Shown here in pieces: positions 22,474 to 35,448 of a DNA stretch of 64,000 nucleotides. Below the pieces are notes generated by a model. The model had not been told where the DNA came from and made no database searches. It saw only the letters and a program-made list of their open reading frames with translations. The stretch covers positions 159,565,980 to 159,629,979 of the forward strand of contig OX457057.1 in the NCBI GenBank assembly GCA_949752795.1, in the 5' to 3' direction. A program made the translations under genes and the position numbers. Positions within the stretch are counted from its first letter, which is position 1, and every line of letters begins with the position of its first letter. Origin of the DNA: Hyperoodon ampullatus (taxonomy: Eukaryota > Chordata > Mammalia > Artiodactyla > Ziphiidae).

Positions 22474-24723
22474 GCTTTTATTTCTGTTGCCTTGGGAGAC
22501 TGACTTAAGAAAACATTGGTACGATTTATGTCAGAGAATGTTTTGCCTATGCTCTCTTCTAGGAATTTTATGGTGTCATGTCTTATGTTTAAGTCTTTAA
22601 GCCATTTTGAGTTTATTTTTGTGCATGATGTAAGGACGTTCTAACTTCATTGATTTACATGTAGCTGTCCAACTTTCCCAGCACTACTTGCTGAAGAGAC
22701 TGTCTTTTTCCCATTTTATATTCTTGCCTCCTTTGTCAATGATTAATTGACTGTAGGTGTATGGGTTTATTTCTGGGCTCTCTATTCTGTTCCATTGATA
22801 TGAATACCTGTTTTTGTACCAATACCACACTATTTTGATTATGTAGCTTTGTAGTATTGTCTGACGTCTGGGAGAGTTATGCCTCCTGCTTTGTCTTGTT
22901 TTTTCCCCCTCAGGATTTCTGTAGCAATTCTGGGTCTTTTATGATTCCATATAAATTTTTGGATTATTTGTTCTAGTTCTGTGAACAATGTCGTGGGTAA
23001 TTTGTTAGGGATCACATTAAATCTGTAGATTGCTTTCGGTAGTATTGCCATTTTAATAATATTAATTCTTCCAATGCAAGAGTATGGGATATCTTTCCAT
23101 TTCTTTGAATCCTCTTTTATTTCCTTCATTAATGTTTTATAGTTCTCACTGTATAAGTCTGTCACCTCCTTGGTCAGGTTAATTCATAGGTTTTTATTTA
23201 TTTATTTATGTTTTTGGTGGATTTTAAAAGGTATTTTTTTTACATTCCTTTTCTGATATTTTATTGTAAGTGTAAAGTAATGCAACTGATTTCTGAATGT
23301 TAACCTTGTATCCTGCTACTTTGCTGAATTCATTTATTATATCTAGTAGTTTTTGTGTGGAGTCCTTAGGGTTTTCTATATATAGTACCATGTCATCTGC
23401 ATATAGTGACAATTTTAACCTCTTCCCTTCCAATTTGGATAACTTTTATTTCTTTTTCTTGTCTGATTGCTGTGGTTAAGACTTCCAATATTATGTTGAA
23501 GAGAAGTGGTGAGAGTGAGCGTCCTTGTCTTTTTCCATATTTTAGTGGGAAGGCTTTCAGCTTTTCACCATTGAGTATTATATTGGCTGTGGGTTTGTTA
23601 TAAATGGCTTTTATTATGTTGAGATATGTTCCCTCTATTCTCACTTTGGTAAGAGTTTTTATCATAAATGGATGTTGAATTTTGTCAAATGATTTTTCTG
23701 CATCTATTGAGATGACCATGTGTTTTTTTGACTTTTCTTTTGTTAATGTGTTGTATTACATTTATTGATTTGCATATGTTGAACCATCCTTGTGAGCCTG
23801 GGATGAATTCCACTTAGTCATGGTGTATGATTTTTTTATGTGTCATCAGATCCTGTTTACTAATATTTTATTGATAATTTTTGCATCTGTATTCATCAAA
23901 GCTATTGGTCTGTAATTTGCTTTTTTTGTGGTGTCTTTGTCAGGTTTTGGTATCAGGATGATGGTGGCTTCATAGAATATCTTTGGGAGTGTTCCCTCCT
24001 TATCTTTTGGAAGAGTTTAAGAGGAATTGGTCTAAGTTCTTCTAAGTTTGGTAGAATTTGCCTGTGAAGCCATCTGATCCTGGACTTTTGTTTGTAGGAA
24101 GTTTTTTTTTATTGCAGATTCTATTTCACTTCTCGTGATCAGTCTGTTCAAAGTATCTATTTCATCTTTATTCAATTTTGGTGGGCTGTATATTTCTAGA
24201 AAGTTGTCCATTTCTTCTAGGTTGTCAAATTTGTTGGCATAAAACTGTTCATATTATTCTTTTATGGTTTTTATATTTCTGTGATATCAGTTGAGATTTC
24301 TCCATTTTCATTTCTTATTTTGTTTATTTGGGTTCTCTCTCTTTTCTTCTTGTTGAGCCTGGCCAGAGGTTTGTCAATTTTGTTTACCCTTTCAAAGAAC
24401 CAGATCTAGGTTTTGTTGATTTTTATATTTTTTAAATCTTTATTTTATTTATTTCCCCCTTGATCCTTATTATTTCCTTCCTTCTGCTGACGTTAGGTTT
24501 TGTTTGTTCCTCTTTTTCTAATTCTTTTAAATAGCAGGTTAGGTTGTTTACTTGAAATTTTTCTCTTTTTTTGATGAAGGCCTGTATTGCTATGAACTTC
24601 CCTCTAAGAACTGCTTTTGCTGCATCCCATAGATTTTGTATAGCTGTGTTTTCATTGTCATTTGTCTCAAGGTATTTTTTTAATTTCCTTTTTGATTTCC
24701 TCATTGACCCACTGGGTTTTTTT

Positions 24724-25140
24724 TTTCTGTTTTTTAAATTTTATCATGAGACTTAGTTGTGTTTTTTTTAAAACATTTTATTTATTTATTTTATTTTTTG
24801 GCTGTATTGGGTCTTAGTTATGGCACACAAGATCTTCATTGAGGCATGCAGGATCTTTTGTTGCAGTGCGTGGGCTCTTCATTGCATCATGCGGGCTTCT
24901 CTCTAGTTGTGGTGTGTGTTTTTTCTCTCTCTAGTTGTGGCGTGCGGGCTCCAGAGTGCATGGGCTCTGTAGCTTGCAGCACATGTACTCTCTAGTTGAG
25001 GCAGAGGAGCTCGGTAGTTGTGGCACATGGACTTAGTTACCACACAGCATGTGGGATCTTAGTTCCCTGACGAGAGATTGAACCCACGTCCCCTACATTG
25101 GAAGGCGGGTTCTTTACCACTGGACCACCAGGGAAATCCA
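24724..25140 (-). mobile_element. Diverged tRNA-derived SINE in L1 E
   Basis: An antisense long SINE (body ~24770-25137) with 'ggctgtattgggtcttagtt', 'tgacgagagattgaaccca' and 'accaccagggaaatcc'. L1 text acccactgggttttttt / acccattgattttttag flanks it (~24707 and 25141). It includes an internal duplication of 'ctctagttgtgg'. Confidence 0.8.
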
Positions 25141-26014
25141 ACCCATTGATTTTTTAGTAACATGTTATTTAGTCTCCATGTAATCGTTTTTTTCTCATTT
25201 CTTTTCCTGTGGTTGATTTCTAGTTTCATGTCGCTGTGGTCAGAGACATGAAATAATTTCTGTACTCTTAAATTTGTTGAGGTTAGTTTTGTGCCCTAGG
25301 ATGTGGTCAATCCTAGAGAATGTTCCGTGTTCACTTGAAGAGAATGTATATTCTGTTTCTCTTTTTTGGATGCAGTGTCCTGAAAATATCAATTAAGTCT
25401 AACTGTTCTATTGTGTCATTTAGGACCTCTGTTGCCTTACTGATTCTCTGTCTAGAAGATCTGTTCATTGATATGAGTGGGGGTGTTAAAGTCTCCTGCT
25501 ATTACTATATTCCTATCAATTTCTCCCTTTATGTCTGATAATATTTGTTTTATGTATTTGGGTGCTCCTATGTTAGGTGCATATATGTTGATGAGTGTAA
25601 AATCCTCTTCTTGTATTGATCCTTTTATCATTTTATAGTGTCCTTCTTTATCTTTCTTTATAGCCTTTGCTTTAAAGTTTAATGTCTGATATGAGTATTG
25701 CGACTCCTGCTTTCTTGTTATTTCTGTTTGCACAAAATATTTTTTCTCTTCCCACACTTTCAATCTATGTGTGTCCTTTGTCCTAAGGTGGGTCTCTTGT
25801 GGACAGCATATTGTAGGCTCTCGTTTTTTTATCCAGTCTGCCACTCCATGTCTTTTGATTGGAGCATTCAGTCCATTGACAGTTAAGGTAATTACTGATA
25901 GATATGTATTTATTTCCATTTCAAACCTTGTTTTCCAGTTGATTCTTTGTTTCTTCTTTGTTCCTTTCTTTTTCTTTTTGTGGTTTGATGATTTCCTTTT
26001 ATTTTATGCTTGTG

Positions 26015-27060
26015 TTATCTTCTTTTAGGCTTTTGTGACTCTATTGTATGTTTTTGATTTGTGGTTGCCCTGTGTTTCAAATATTTTAACCCCCTTCTAT
26101 ATCTGCTTGTTTTAGATTGATAGTCGTATAGGCTCAAACACTTTCTTAAAAAAAAAAGAAAAAGAATCTGCATTTTCTTACTCTCCTTCCCCACATGTTT
26201 TGATTTTGATGTTCCTTTTTCCATCTTCATGTTTATTCTATGCTGTTCCTTGTGTTTATCATTGCTTTCACAAATAGGTTTTTTTTTTCTTTTTCTCTTT
26301 ATACTGGCTAATTTAAGTGATTTACTTTCCAACTGTGAATTCCTCCTTCCTATTTCTTCTTGCCTCTTTTCTATTTAGAGATGGCCTTTCAATATTTATT
26401 TTAGGATAGGTTTAGTATTGCTGTATTTTTTAGTTTTTGCTTGTCTGAGAAATTTTTTATTTCTCCTCCTATACTAAATGATAATTTTGCTAGGTAGAGT
26501 ATTCTAGGTTACAGATATTTCTCTTTCAAGACTTTGAATATATTTTGCCACTCCCTTCTGGCCTGCAGTGTTTCTATAGGGAAATCAGTTAATAGCCTTA
26601 TAAGGGTTCCCTTGTAAAGAACTCTTGGTTTTTCTCTTGCTGCCTTTAGAATCCTCTCTTTATCTTTAAATTTTTCCATTTTTATTATAATATGTCTTGT
26701 TGTAGGTTCATTTGGGTCTACCTTGTTTGAGACCCTCTGTGCTTCCTGTATCTGGATATCTATTTCCTTCTTTAGGTTTGGGAAATTTTCAGCCATAATT
26801 TCTTCAAATACTTTTTTGTTTCCCTCCTGTCTTTCTTCTCTTTTGGGTATCCCTATTATGTGTAGATTGACCCACTTTATATTATTGCATAGGTCTCTTA
26901 TATTGCTTTCTTTATTTTTTTTTTCATTTGGCTTTCCGTCTGATGTTTTGATTGGGTAATTTCCATTAGTCTATCTTCCAGGTCACTTATTCTTTCTTCT
27001 GCATTATTCATTCTGTTATTCATTTCCTTGAGCTCAGCTTTTGTCTCGTCAAATGAATTT
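26015..27060 (-). pseudogene. L1 E ORF1 remnant and inter-ORF region
   Basis: The minus frame 26509-26796 carries the ORF1p C-terminal half with FPNLKKEIDIQIQEAQRV and RHIIIKMEKFKDKERILKAA. Coiled-coil text follows up to about 27060. The stretch 26015-26330 is inter-ORF sequence. Confidence 0.8.
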
Positions 27061-27339
27061 TCTAATTTTTCTTGGCTCCTCCTTTTAGTCTCTAGTTCAT
27101 TTTTACAGTAATCTGCATTTCTGTCAATAGGCTTTCTTAATTCCTTCAGTATTTCTATTACCTCCTTTATGAACTCAGTGTCTATTAGACTGAAGAGGTC
27201 TATTTCATTGTTTGTTCCTTCAGGAGAATTTTCTTGGTTAATTAAGAAAGTTAAATTTTCTTTTAACTGAAAATGGTTACTCTACTTCTTCATTTTGCTT
27301 ATATGTCTCTTAGTCTGTGAATTTAGGAGAAACAGTTAT

Positions 27340-28584
27340 CTACTGTAGTCTTGGAGGGCTATTTATAAGCAGGAGCATACTGTGTAGTTTGTGAGAGTTT
27401 AATATTTTTGTGGCATGAGGGCTGTTTTTGGTTTGCATGCTTTCTGTTTCTTTCCTCAGAGTGTATTGGCTATTATCTCCTTGATAGGGAGTGTGCAGTT
27501 GCCCAGGTGCACAGCTCACACAGGCTCCCAGGAAGGTGGGGGCAGCAGTTGGATCCTGGTTGCAGGTCCCACTGCAGTGGTAGTGGGTTGTGCACCCTGG
27601 GGAAGTTGGCCCCAGATTGTGGGTCCCTGGACAGCAGAGGTAGTGGGTCGTGCACCCCCAGGGAGGTAGGGGCAATGGTTGGCTCCAAGTCACAGGGCCC
27701 TCAGCAGCAGTGGCAGGCCACATGCACTGCTGGGGAAGTTGGCCCCAGACATTGGGGCCCTTGGCAGTGGTGGGCCACTCCAGCTCCTGGGAAGGTGGGG
27801 GCAGTGACCTGCACGCATTCACAGCAGTGGAAGCGGCAGTGATGCACACCCACCTCTGGAGTCCGAGATGGCAGCCACAGCTCATGCCTGCCCCCTGGAG
27901 CTCATGTAGCTGGTGCTGTGCCACCTGCTAGCGCATGGAGAAAGAGGCTCCTATGGCAGGCCCTCCCCTTTCCTCATGCGCCCACCAACAATGGTCTCTT
28001 GCTTCTCTAGTGGGCCCAGGCTTCTTCCCAGACATGCTCAGTTGTGGTACACTACACTCTAACCCCCTCAGGCTGTCTTCAGGCAGCCAACCCCCATCCT
28101 CTCCCCAGGGTCTGGCCTCCAAAGCCTGAGCCTTAGTACCCAGCCTCCACCAGCCCCAGTAGGCGAGTAGACAAGCATCTCAGGCTGGGGAGTGTCGGTC
28201 AGCACCATCCTTCCACACAGGTCTTTCTCCACTTTGCCCTCCACATATCTTTTTCTGTGCTGTCTTCCAACTCTCTGAAGTTCCCCCTCTGTCCCCAACA
28301 GTAAGGGGACTTCCCAGTGTGTGGAAACCTTTCCTCTTTCACAAGTCCCTCCCAGAGGCTCAGTTCCCCTCCTGATTCCTTTCTCTCTTTTTTTTTCTTT
28401 TTTCTTTTGCACTACCCAGTTATGTGGAGATTTTCTTGCCCTTTTGGAAGTCTGAGGTCTTCTGCCAGCATTCAGTAGATGTTCTGTGGGAGTTGTTCTA
28501 TGTGGAGATGTATTTTTGATGTTACCATGGGGAGGAGGTGAGCTCCACTTCCTACTCCTCCACCATCTTGATCTGATCCCTCAA
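27340..28584 (-). promoter_or_regulatory. L1 E 5' UTR with tandem monomer-like repeats
   Basis: A GC-rich leader of about 1.2 kb. Between about 27531 and 27850 it contains imperfect units beginning ggaagttgg/ggaaggtggg at 27531, 27601, 27662, 27734 and 27790. Alternate units pair best, giving a repeat of about 130 bp. A 194-codon open frame here (minus strand) is Gly/Pro/Cys-rich and follows the repeats; it is not a gene. Confidence 0.7.
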
Positions 28585-28735
28585 CTAGCTTTTTGGATCT
28601 ATGAGTTTATAGTTTATATCAATTTTGGAAATTTTTCAACCATTATTTTTCAAATTTTTCTGTAGCTTCTTTCATAGGGATTCCAATTAAGCAATTGTTA
28701 GGCTGCTTAAAGTTGTCCCACAGATCACTCATGCT
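28585..28735 (-). mobile_element. L1 D: second piece, between L1 E and L1 F
   Basis: This ORF1 text (antisense) of the ancient L1 continues from 20793. It resembles the 'ggaaatttttcaaccattat' segment of L1M ORF1. It is bounded by the target duplications of E and F. Confidence 0.7.
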
Positions 28736-29069
28736 CTATTTACATTTTTTTAACTTTGTATTTTATATTGGAGTATAGTTGATTAACAATGTTGTGTTAC
28801 TTTCAGTTGTACAGCAAAGTGATTCAGTTATACATACACATGTACTTATTCTTTTGCAAATTCGTTTCCCATTTAAGTTGTTACATAATATTGAACAGAG
28901 TTCCCTGTGCTATACAGTAGGACTTGTTGGTTATCCATTTTAAATATAGCAGTGTGTACATGTCAAGCCCAAACTCCCTAACTATCCCCACCCCCCATCA
29001 TTCCCCCCTGGTAACCATAAGTTCATTCTCAAAGACTGTGACTCTGTTTCTGTTTTGTAAATAAGTTAA

Positions 29070-32000
29070 TTTCTATCACTTTTTTTAGATTCTGCATATA
29101 AACAATATCATATGATATTTGTCTTTATCTGATTTACTTCACTCAGTATGATCACCTCTAGGTCCATCCATGTTGCTGCAAATGGCATTATTTCATTCAT
29201 TTTAATGGCTGAGTAATATTCCATTGTATATATGTACAACAGCTTCTTTATCCATCATCTGTTGATGGACATTCATGTTGCTTCCATGTCTTGGCTGTTG
29301 TAAACAGTGCTGCAATGAACATTGGGGTGCACGTATCATTTTGGACCATACTTTTCTCTGGATATATGCCCAGGAGTGGGATTCAGGATCATATGGTAGT
29401 TCTATTTTAGTTTTTTAAGGAACCTCCATACTGGCTGTATTCTCCATAGTGGCTGTATCAATTTACATTTTCACCAACAGTTTAGGAGGGTTCCCTTTTC
29501 TCCACACTCTCTCCACCATTTATTGTTTGTAGATTTTTTGATGATGGCCATTCTGACTGGTGTGAGGTGATATCTCACTGTAGTTTGGATTTTCATTTCC
29601 CTAATAACTAGCAATGTTGAACATCTTTTCATGTGCCTTTTGGCCATTTGTATGTCTTCTTTGGAGAAATGTCTATTTAGGTCTTCTGCCCATTTTTTGA
29701 TTGGGTTGCTTGTTTTTATGATATTAAGCCACATGAGCTGTCGTTTGTAAATTTTGGAGACTAATCCCTTGTTGGTCGCATCATTTGCAAATATTTTCTC
29801 CCATTCTGTGGGTAGTCTTTTCGTTTTGATAATGGTTTCTTTTGCTGTGCAAAAGCTTTTGAGTTTAATTAGGTCCCATTTATTTATTTTTGTTTTTATT
29901 TCCATTACTTTGGGAGATGGATTGAAAAAGATATTGCTGTGATTTATGTCAGATGTTCTACCTATGTTTTCTTCTAAGAGTTTTATATTATCCAGCCTTA
30001 CATTTAGGCCTTTAATCCATTTTGAGTTTATTTTGTGTATGGTGTTAGGGAGTGTTCTAATTTCATTCTTTTACATGGAACTGTCCAGTTTTCCCAGCAC
30101 CATTTATTGAAGATACTGTCTTTCCTCCATTGTATAGTCTTGCCTCCTTTGTCATAGATTCATTGACCATAGGGACATGGGTTTATATCTGGGCTTTCTA
30201 TCCTGTTCCATTGATCTATATTTCTCTTTTTGTGGCAGTACCATACTGTTTTGATGACTGTTGCTTTGTGGTATAATCTGAGGTCAGGAACCCTGATCCC
30301 TCCAGCTCTGTTTTTCTTTCTCAAGATTGCTTTGGCTATTCAGGGTCTTTTGTGTCTCCATACAAATTTTAAGATTTTTTTATTCTAGTTCTGTGAAAAA
30401 TGCCATTGGTAATTTGATAGGGATTGCATTTAATCTGTAGATTGCATTGGGTAGTATAGTCATTTTGACAATATTGGTTTTTCCAATCCAAGAACATGGT
30501 ATATCTTTCCATCTATTTGTCTAGTCTGTTATTTTTTTTTAATCAGTGTCTTATAATTTTGGGAGTACAGGTTTTTGCTCCTTAGGTAAGTTTATTCCAA
30601 GGTATTTTATTCTTTTTGATGTGATGGCAAATGGGATTGTTTCTTGAATTTCTCTTCCTGATCTTTCGTAGCTAGTGTATAGAAATGCAAGAGATTTCTG
30701 TGTGCTAATTTTGTATCCTACAAGTTTACCAAATTCATTGATGAGCTCTAGTAGGTTTCTGGTAATGTCTTTAGGATTTTCTATGTATAGTAATCATGTC
30801 ATCTGCAAACAGTGCCAATTTAACTTCTTCTTTTCCAATCTGGGTTCCTTTTCTTTCCTTTTCTTCTCTGACTGCCATAGCTAGGACTTCCAAAACTGTG
30901 TTGAATAAAAGTGGCAAGAGTGGACATCCTTGTCTTGTTCCTGATCTTAGAGGAAATACTTTCAGCTTTTCACCATTGAGTATGATGTTAGCTGTAAGTT
31001 TCTTGTATATGGCCTTTATTATGTTGAGGTATGCTCCCTCTATACCCACTTTCTGGAGAGTGTTGGTCATAAATTGGTGTTGAATTTTGTCAGAAGCCTT
31101 TTCTGCATCTATTGAGATGATCATTTGGTTTTTATTCTTTAATTTGTTGATGTGCTGTATCACACTGATTGATTTGCGGATATTGAAGAATCCTTGCATC
31201 CCTGGGATAAATCCCACTTGATCATGGTGTATGATCCTTTTAATGTGTTGTTGGATTCTGTTTGCTAGTATTTTGTTGAGGATTTTTACATCTATGTTCA
31301 TCAGTGATATTGCCCTATAATTTTCTTTTTTTGTGGTATCTTTTTCTGGTTTTGGCACCAGGTTGATCCTGGCCTCATAGAATGAGTTTGGGAATTTTCC
31401 TTCCTCTGCAACTTTTTGGAACATTTTCAGAAGGATAAGTGTTAACTCTTCTCTAAATGTTTGAGAAAATTCGCCTGTGAAGCCTTCTGGTCCTGGATTT
31501 TTGTTTGTTGGGAGTTTTTAAATCACAGTTTCAATTTCAGTGCTTGTGATTGATCTGTTCATATTTTCTATTCCTTCCTTGTCCAATCTTGGGAGATTAT
31601 ACCTTTCTAAGAATTTGTCTGTTTCTTCCAGGTTATCCATTTTATTGACATATGGTTGCTTGTAGAAGTCTCTTATGATCCTTTGTATTTCTGTGGTGTC
31701 AGTTGTAATTTCTTCTCTTTCATTTCTAATTTTATTGATTTGAGTCCTCTCCTTTTTTTTTTTTTTTTTCTTGGTGAGTCTGGCTAAAAGTTTATCAATT
31801 TTGCTTATCTTTTCAAAGAACCAACATTAATTTCATTGATCTTACTGTTTTCTTCATCTCTATTTCATTATTTTTACTCTAATCTTTATGATTTCTTTCC
31901 TCCTACTAACTTTAGGTTTTGTTTGTTCTTCTTTCTCTAGTTGCTTTAGGTGTAAGGTTAGGTTGTTTATTTGAGATTTTTTTTTGTTTACTGAGGTAAG

Positions 32001-32913
32001 ATTGTATGCTATAAACTTCCCTCTTAGAATTGCTTTTGCTGCATCCCATAGGTTTTGAATCCTTGAGCTTTCGTTTTCATTTGTCTCTAGGTGTTTTTTG
32101 ATTTCCTCTTTGATTTCTTCAGTGATCCATTGGTTGTTTGGTTGCATATTGTTTAGCCTCCACCTGTTTGTGTTTTTTTTTTACAGTTTTTTTCCCTTGT
32201 CGTTTATTTCTAATCTCATAGCTTTGTGGTTGGAAAAGATGCTTGATATGATTTCAATTTTCTTAAATTTACTGAGGCTCGCTTTGTGGCCCAGCATGTG
32301 GTCAATCCTGGAGAATGTTCCAGGTGCAAGTGAGAAGAATGTGTATTCTGCTGCTTTTGAATGGAATTCTCTATAAATATCAATTAACTCCGTCTGCTCT
32401 AATGTGTCATTTAAGGCCTGTGTTTCCTTATTGGTTTTCTGTCTGGATCATCTGTCTATTGATGAAAGTGGGGTGTTAAAGTTCCCCAATATTATTGTGT
32501 TACTGTTGATTTCTCCCTTTATGGTTGTTAGTATTTGCCTTATGTATTGAAGTGCGCTCCTATGTTGGGTGCATATATATTTACAATTGTTATATCTTCT
32601 TCTTGGATTGATCCCTTGATCATTATATAGTGTCCTTCTTTGTCTCTTCTAATAGTCTTTATTTTTAAGTCATTTGGTCTGATATGAGTATTGCAACTCC
32701 AGCTTTCTTTTGATTTCCATTTGCATGGAATATCTTTTTCTATCCCCTCACTTTCAATCTGTATGTGTCCCTAGATCTGAAGTGGGTCTCTTATTGACAG
32801 CATATATATGGGTCTTGTTTTTGTATCCATTCAGCCAGTCTATGTCTTTTGGTTGGAGCATTTAATCCATTTACATTTAAGGTAATTATCCATATGTATA
32901 TTCTTATTGCCAT
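29070..32913 (-). pseudogene. L1 F ORF2 remnant
   Basis: The ATG at 32911-32913 is present (MAIRIYIWIITLNVNG). A 217-residue open stretch (30771-31424) covers the RT fingers and palm, with [20 protein letters not shown] and the catalytic FADD near its end. A frameshift follows at once (ITIHRKS). Another 144-residue stretch (29471-29905) covers the C-terminal region. Other parts are broken by stops. Confidence 0.88.
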
Positions 32914-33172
32914 TTTGTTACTTGTTTTGGATTTGTTTTTGTAGGTGTTTTTTCTTCCCTTCCTCTTTTGTTCTCTTTTCTTGTGATTTGATGACTAACT
33001 TTAGTGTTGTGTTTGGATTCCTTTTTCTTTTTTGTGTATGTATCATAGATTTTTGGTTTGTGGTTAACATGAGGTTTTGATATAGCAGTCTGTATATAAA
33101 CTAGATTGTTTTAAGTTGCTGGTCTTTTAATTTCAAATGCATTTCCAATATCTTGCATTTGTGCTCTCCTTT

Positions 33173-33175
<3 letters not shown>

Positions 33176-33213
<38 letters not shown>

Positions 33214-33512
33214 ATTTATTTATTTTATTTATTTATTTTTGGCTGTGTTGGGTCTTTGTTGCTGCTCTAGTTGAAGTGAGGGGGGGCTGCTCTTCGTTGT
33301 GGTGCATGGGCTTCTCATTGTGGTGGCTTCCCTTGTTGCGGAGCACGGGCTCTAGGCACAAGGGTTTCAGTAGTTGTGGCACGTGGGTCAGTAGTTGTGG
33401 CGCACGGGCTTAGTTGCTCCGTGGCATGTGGGATCTTCCCAGACCAGGGCTCGAACCTGTGTCCCCTGCATTGGCAGGCAGATTCTTAACCACTGCGCCA
33501 CCAGGGAAACCC
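33176..33512 (-). mobile_element. Long-form CHR-related SINE in L1 F
   Basis: An antisense SINE with an unusually long T-run (~33 bases) followed by (TTTA)n. The duplication ctctccttttctt lies at about 33164-33175 and 33513-33525. Confidence 0.92.
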
Positions 33513-33659
33513 CTCTCCTTTTCTTATAATTGATGGTTTTGATATATTTGTGTGTGGATATTTCCTACCTTTAATGTATGTTTGACTTTACCAGTGAGCT
33601 TTTCCATCCATAGTTTTCTTTTTTCTAGTTTTGGTCTTTTCTGTTTAGAGAAGTTCCTT

Positions 33660-34330
33660 TAGCATTTGTAGCAAAGTTGCTCTGGTGGTGCTGAATTCTC
33701 TTAGCTTTTGCTCGTCTGTAAAGCTTTTGATTTCTCTGTTGAATCTGAATTAGAGCCCTTCTGGTTACAGCACTCTTACTTGTAGGTTCTTCCCTTTCAT
33801 CACTTTAAATGTATCATGCCATTCCCTTCTGACCTGCAGAGCTTCTGCTGAGAACTCAGCTGATATCCTCATGAGAGTTCCCTTGTATGCTATTTGTTGC
33901 TTTTCCCTTGTTGCTTTTAATATTTTTTTGTCTTTAATTCTTGTTAATTTGATTACTATGTGTCTTGGTATGTTCCTCTTTGGGTTTATCCTACCTGAGA
34001 CTCTCTGTTCTTCCTGAACTTGGATGACTGTTTCCTTTCCCATTTAAGGGCAATTTTCAGCTATTATCTCTTCAAATATTTTTTCAGGTCCTTTCTCTCT
34101 CTCTTCTCCTTCTGGGATGCCTATAATGCAAGCATTGTTTTGTTTAATGTTGTCCCAGATGTCTGTTAGACTGTCCTCCTTTCTTTTCATTCTTTTTTCT
34201 TTATTCTGTTCCACAGCAGTGATTTCCATCATTCTGTCTTCTAGGTCACTTATCCATTCTTCTGCCTCATTTATTCTGCTACTGATTCCTTCTAGTGTAT
34301 TTTTCATTTCAGTTATTGTATTGTTCATCT
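33660..34330 (-). pseudogene. L1 F ORF1 remnant
   Basis: Two adjacent minus frames (33765-34043 and 34044-34328) carry the C-terminal domain (INPKRNIPRHIVIKLTRIKD) and the RRM/coiled coil (ISDLEDRMMEITAVEQNKEK, CIIGIPEGEEREKGPEKIFE). A single stop separates them near 34044. It is one of the better preserved ORF1 copies here but not intact. Confidence 0.88.
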
Positions 34331-34579
34331 CTTTGTTTGTTCTTTAGTTCTTCTAGGTCTTTGTTAAACATTTCTTGCATCTTCTCGATCCTTACTTCCA
34401 TTCTTTTTCTGAGATATTGGATCATCTTCACTATCATTATTCTGAATTCTTTTTCCAGTAGGTTGGTTATCCCCACTTCACTTAGTTGTTCTTCTGGGGT
34501 TTCATCTTGTTCCTTCATCTGGGACATATTCCTCTGCCATCTCATTTTGTCTAACTTTCTGTGATTGTGGTTTCCATTC

Positions 34580-35448
34580 CACAGCCTGCAGGACTGTAAT
34601 TCTTGCTTCTGCTCTCTGCCCTCTGGTGGCTGAGGCTGTCTATGAGGATTGTGCAGGCTTCCTGATTGGAGGGGCTGGTTCCTGCCCAGTTGGGTGGAGC
34701 TGGGTCTTGTCCCTCTGGTGGGCAGGGCTATGCTCAGGGAGACTTTAAGCCACTTGTCTGCTGATGGGTGGGGCTGGTTGGTTGTTTGGCCTGAGGCAAC
34801 TCAGTACTGGAGCCTACAGGCTGTTTGGGGCTAATGGCAGCCTCTGGGAGGGCTCATGCCAATGAGGACTTCCCAAAACTGCTGCTGCCACTGTTGCTGT
34901 CCCCACAGTGAGCCACAGCAACCCCTGCCTCCACCAGAGACCCTCCAATACTAGCAGGTAAGTCTGGCCCAGTCTCTTCTGGAGTCACTGCTTTTTTCCC
35001 CTGGGTCCTGGTGCACACCGGACTTTGTGTGTGCCCTCCAAGAGTGGAGTTTCTGTTTCCCCCAGTCCTGTGGAAGTCCTGTGGTCAAACCCTGCTGGCC
35101 TTCAAATCCAGATTCTCTGAGAACTCCTCCTCCCATTGCCAGAACACCAGGCTGGGAACTCTGATGTGGGGCTCAGAACTTCCACTCCTGTTGCATAACT
35201 TCTGTGGTATAATTGTTTTCCAGTTTCTGGTCTCTCACCCAGCAGGTCTGGGGTTTAATTTTATTGCAGTCGTGCCCCTCCTACTGTCTTGTTGCAACTT
35301 CTTCTTTGTCTTTGGATGTAGGGTATCTTTTTGGTAGTTTCCAGTGTTTTTTTGTTGATGGTTGTTTAGCAGTTAGTTGTGATTTTGGTGTCTTTGTAAG
35401 AAGGGTGTGAGCTCATGTCCTTCTACTCTGCCATCTTAAGCTAATCTC
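34580..35448 (-). promoter_or_regulatory. L1 F 5' UTR (internal promoter region)
   Basis: This GC-richer leader aligns by eye with 15720-16625 of L1 C, for example 'ctgaggcaactcagtactgg' against the C counterpart near 15960. It would have held the L1 promoter. Confidence 0.65.

Larger units (their letters stand above)
21162..25919 (-). pseudogene. L1 E ORF2 remnant
   Basis: ORF2 starts at 25919 with MEINTYLSVITLTVNGLNAP. The first 155 residues stay open and keep the endonuclease marks: the early Asn of VNGLNAP, Glu in QETHL, Tyr in INIYAPN and Asp/Asn in GDFNTP. The RT catalytic motif is YADD (frame 23224-23433). The C-terminus ends at 21162 after the YYSAIKKNE block. Frameshifts, stops and three SINEs (21985-22267, 21967-22473, 24724-25140) break it. 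Confidence 0.9.
20806..28584 (-). mobile_element. L1 E: full-length LINE-1 inserted in L1 D
   Basis: A complete antisense L1 of about 6.9 kb after removing its three SINE insertions. An exact 12-bp duplication, ctagctttttgg, lies at 20794-20805 and 28585-28596. It shows 3' UTR (~20825-21160), ORF2 (21162-25919), ORF1 (~26015-27060) and a long GC-rich 5' UTR (~27340-28570) ending at a typical L1 5' terminus. Its 5' UTR differs from those of C and F, so it is another subfamily. It is moderately decayed. Confidence 0.92.
28749..35448 (-). mobile_element. L1 F: full-length LINE-1 inserted in L1 D
   Basis: An antisense L1 of 6.7 kb (about 6.3 kb without its SINE). A 14-bp duplication with one mismatch flanks it: tctatttacatttt at 28735-28748 and tctgtttacatttt at 35449-35462. 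It shows 3' UTR (~28749-29070), ORF2 (~29070-32913), ORF1 (~33660-34330) and 5' UTR (~34580-35448). A long-form SINE lies at 33176-33512. The 5' UTR resembles that of L1 C. Confidence 0.93.

Noticed and set aside
27340..27924. 194-codon minus-strand frame rich in Gly, Pro, Cys and His
   Set aside because: It lies wholly within the GC-rich tandem repeats of the L1 E 5' UTR; low-stop composition explains the open frame.
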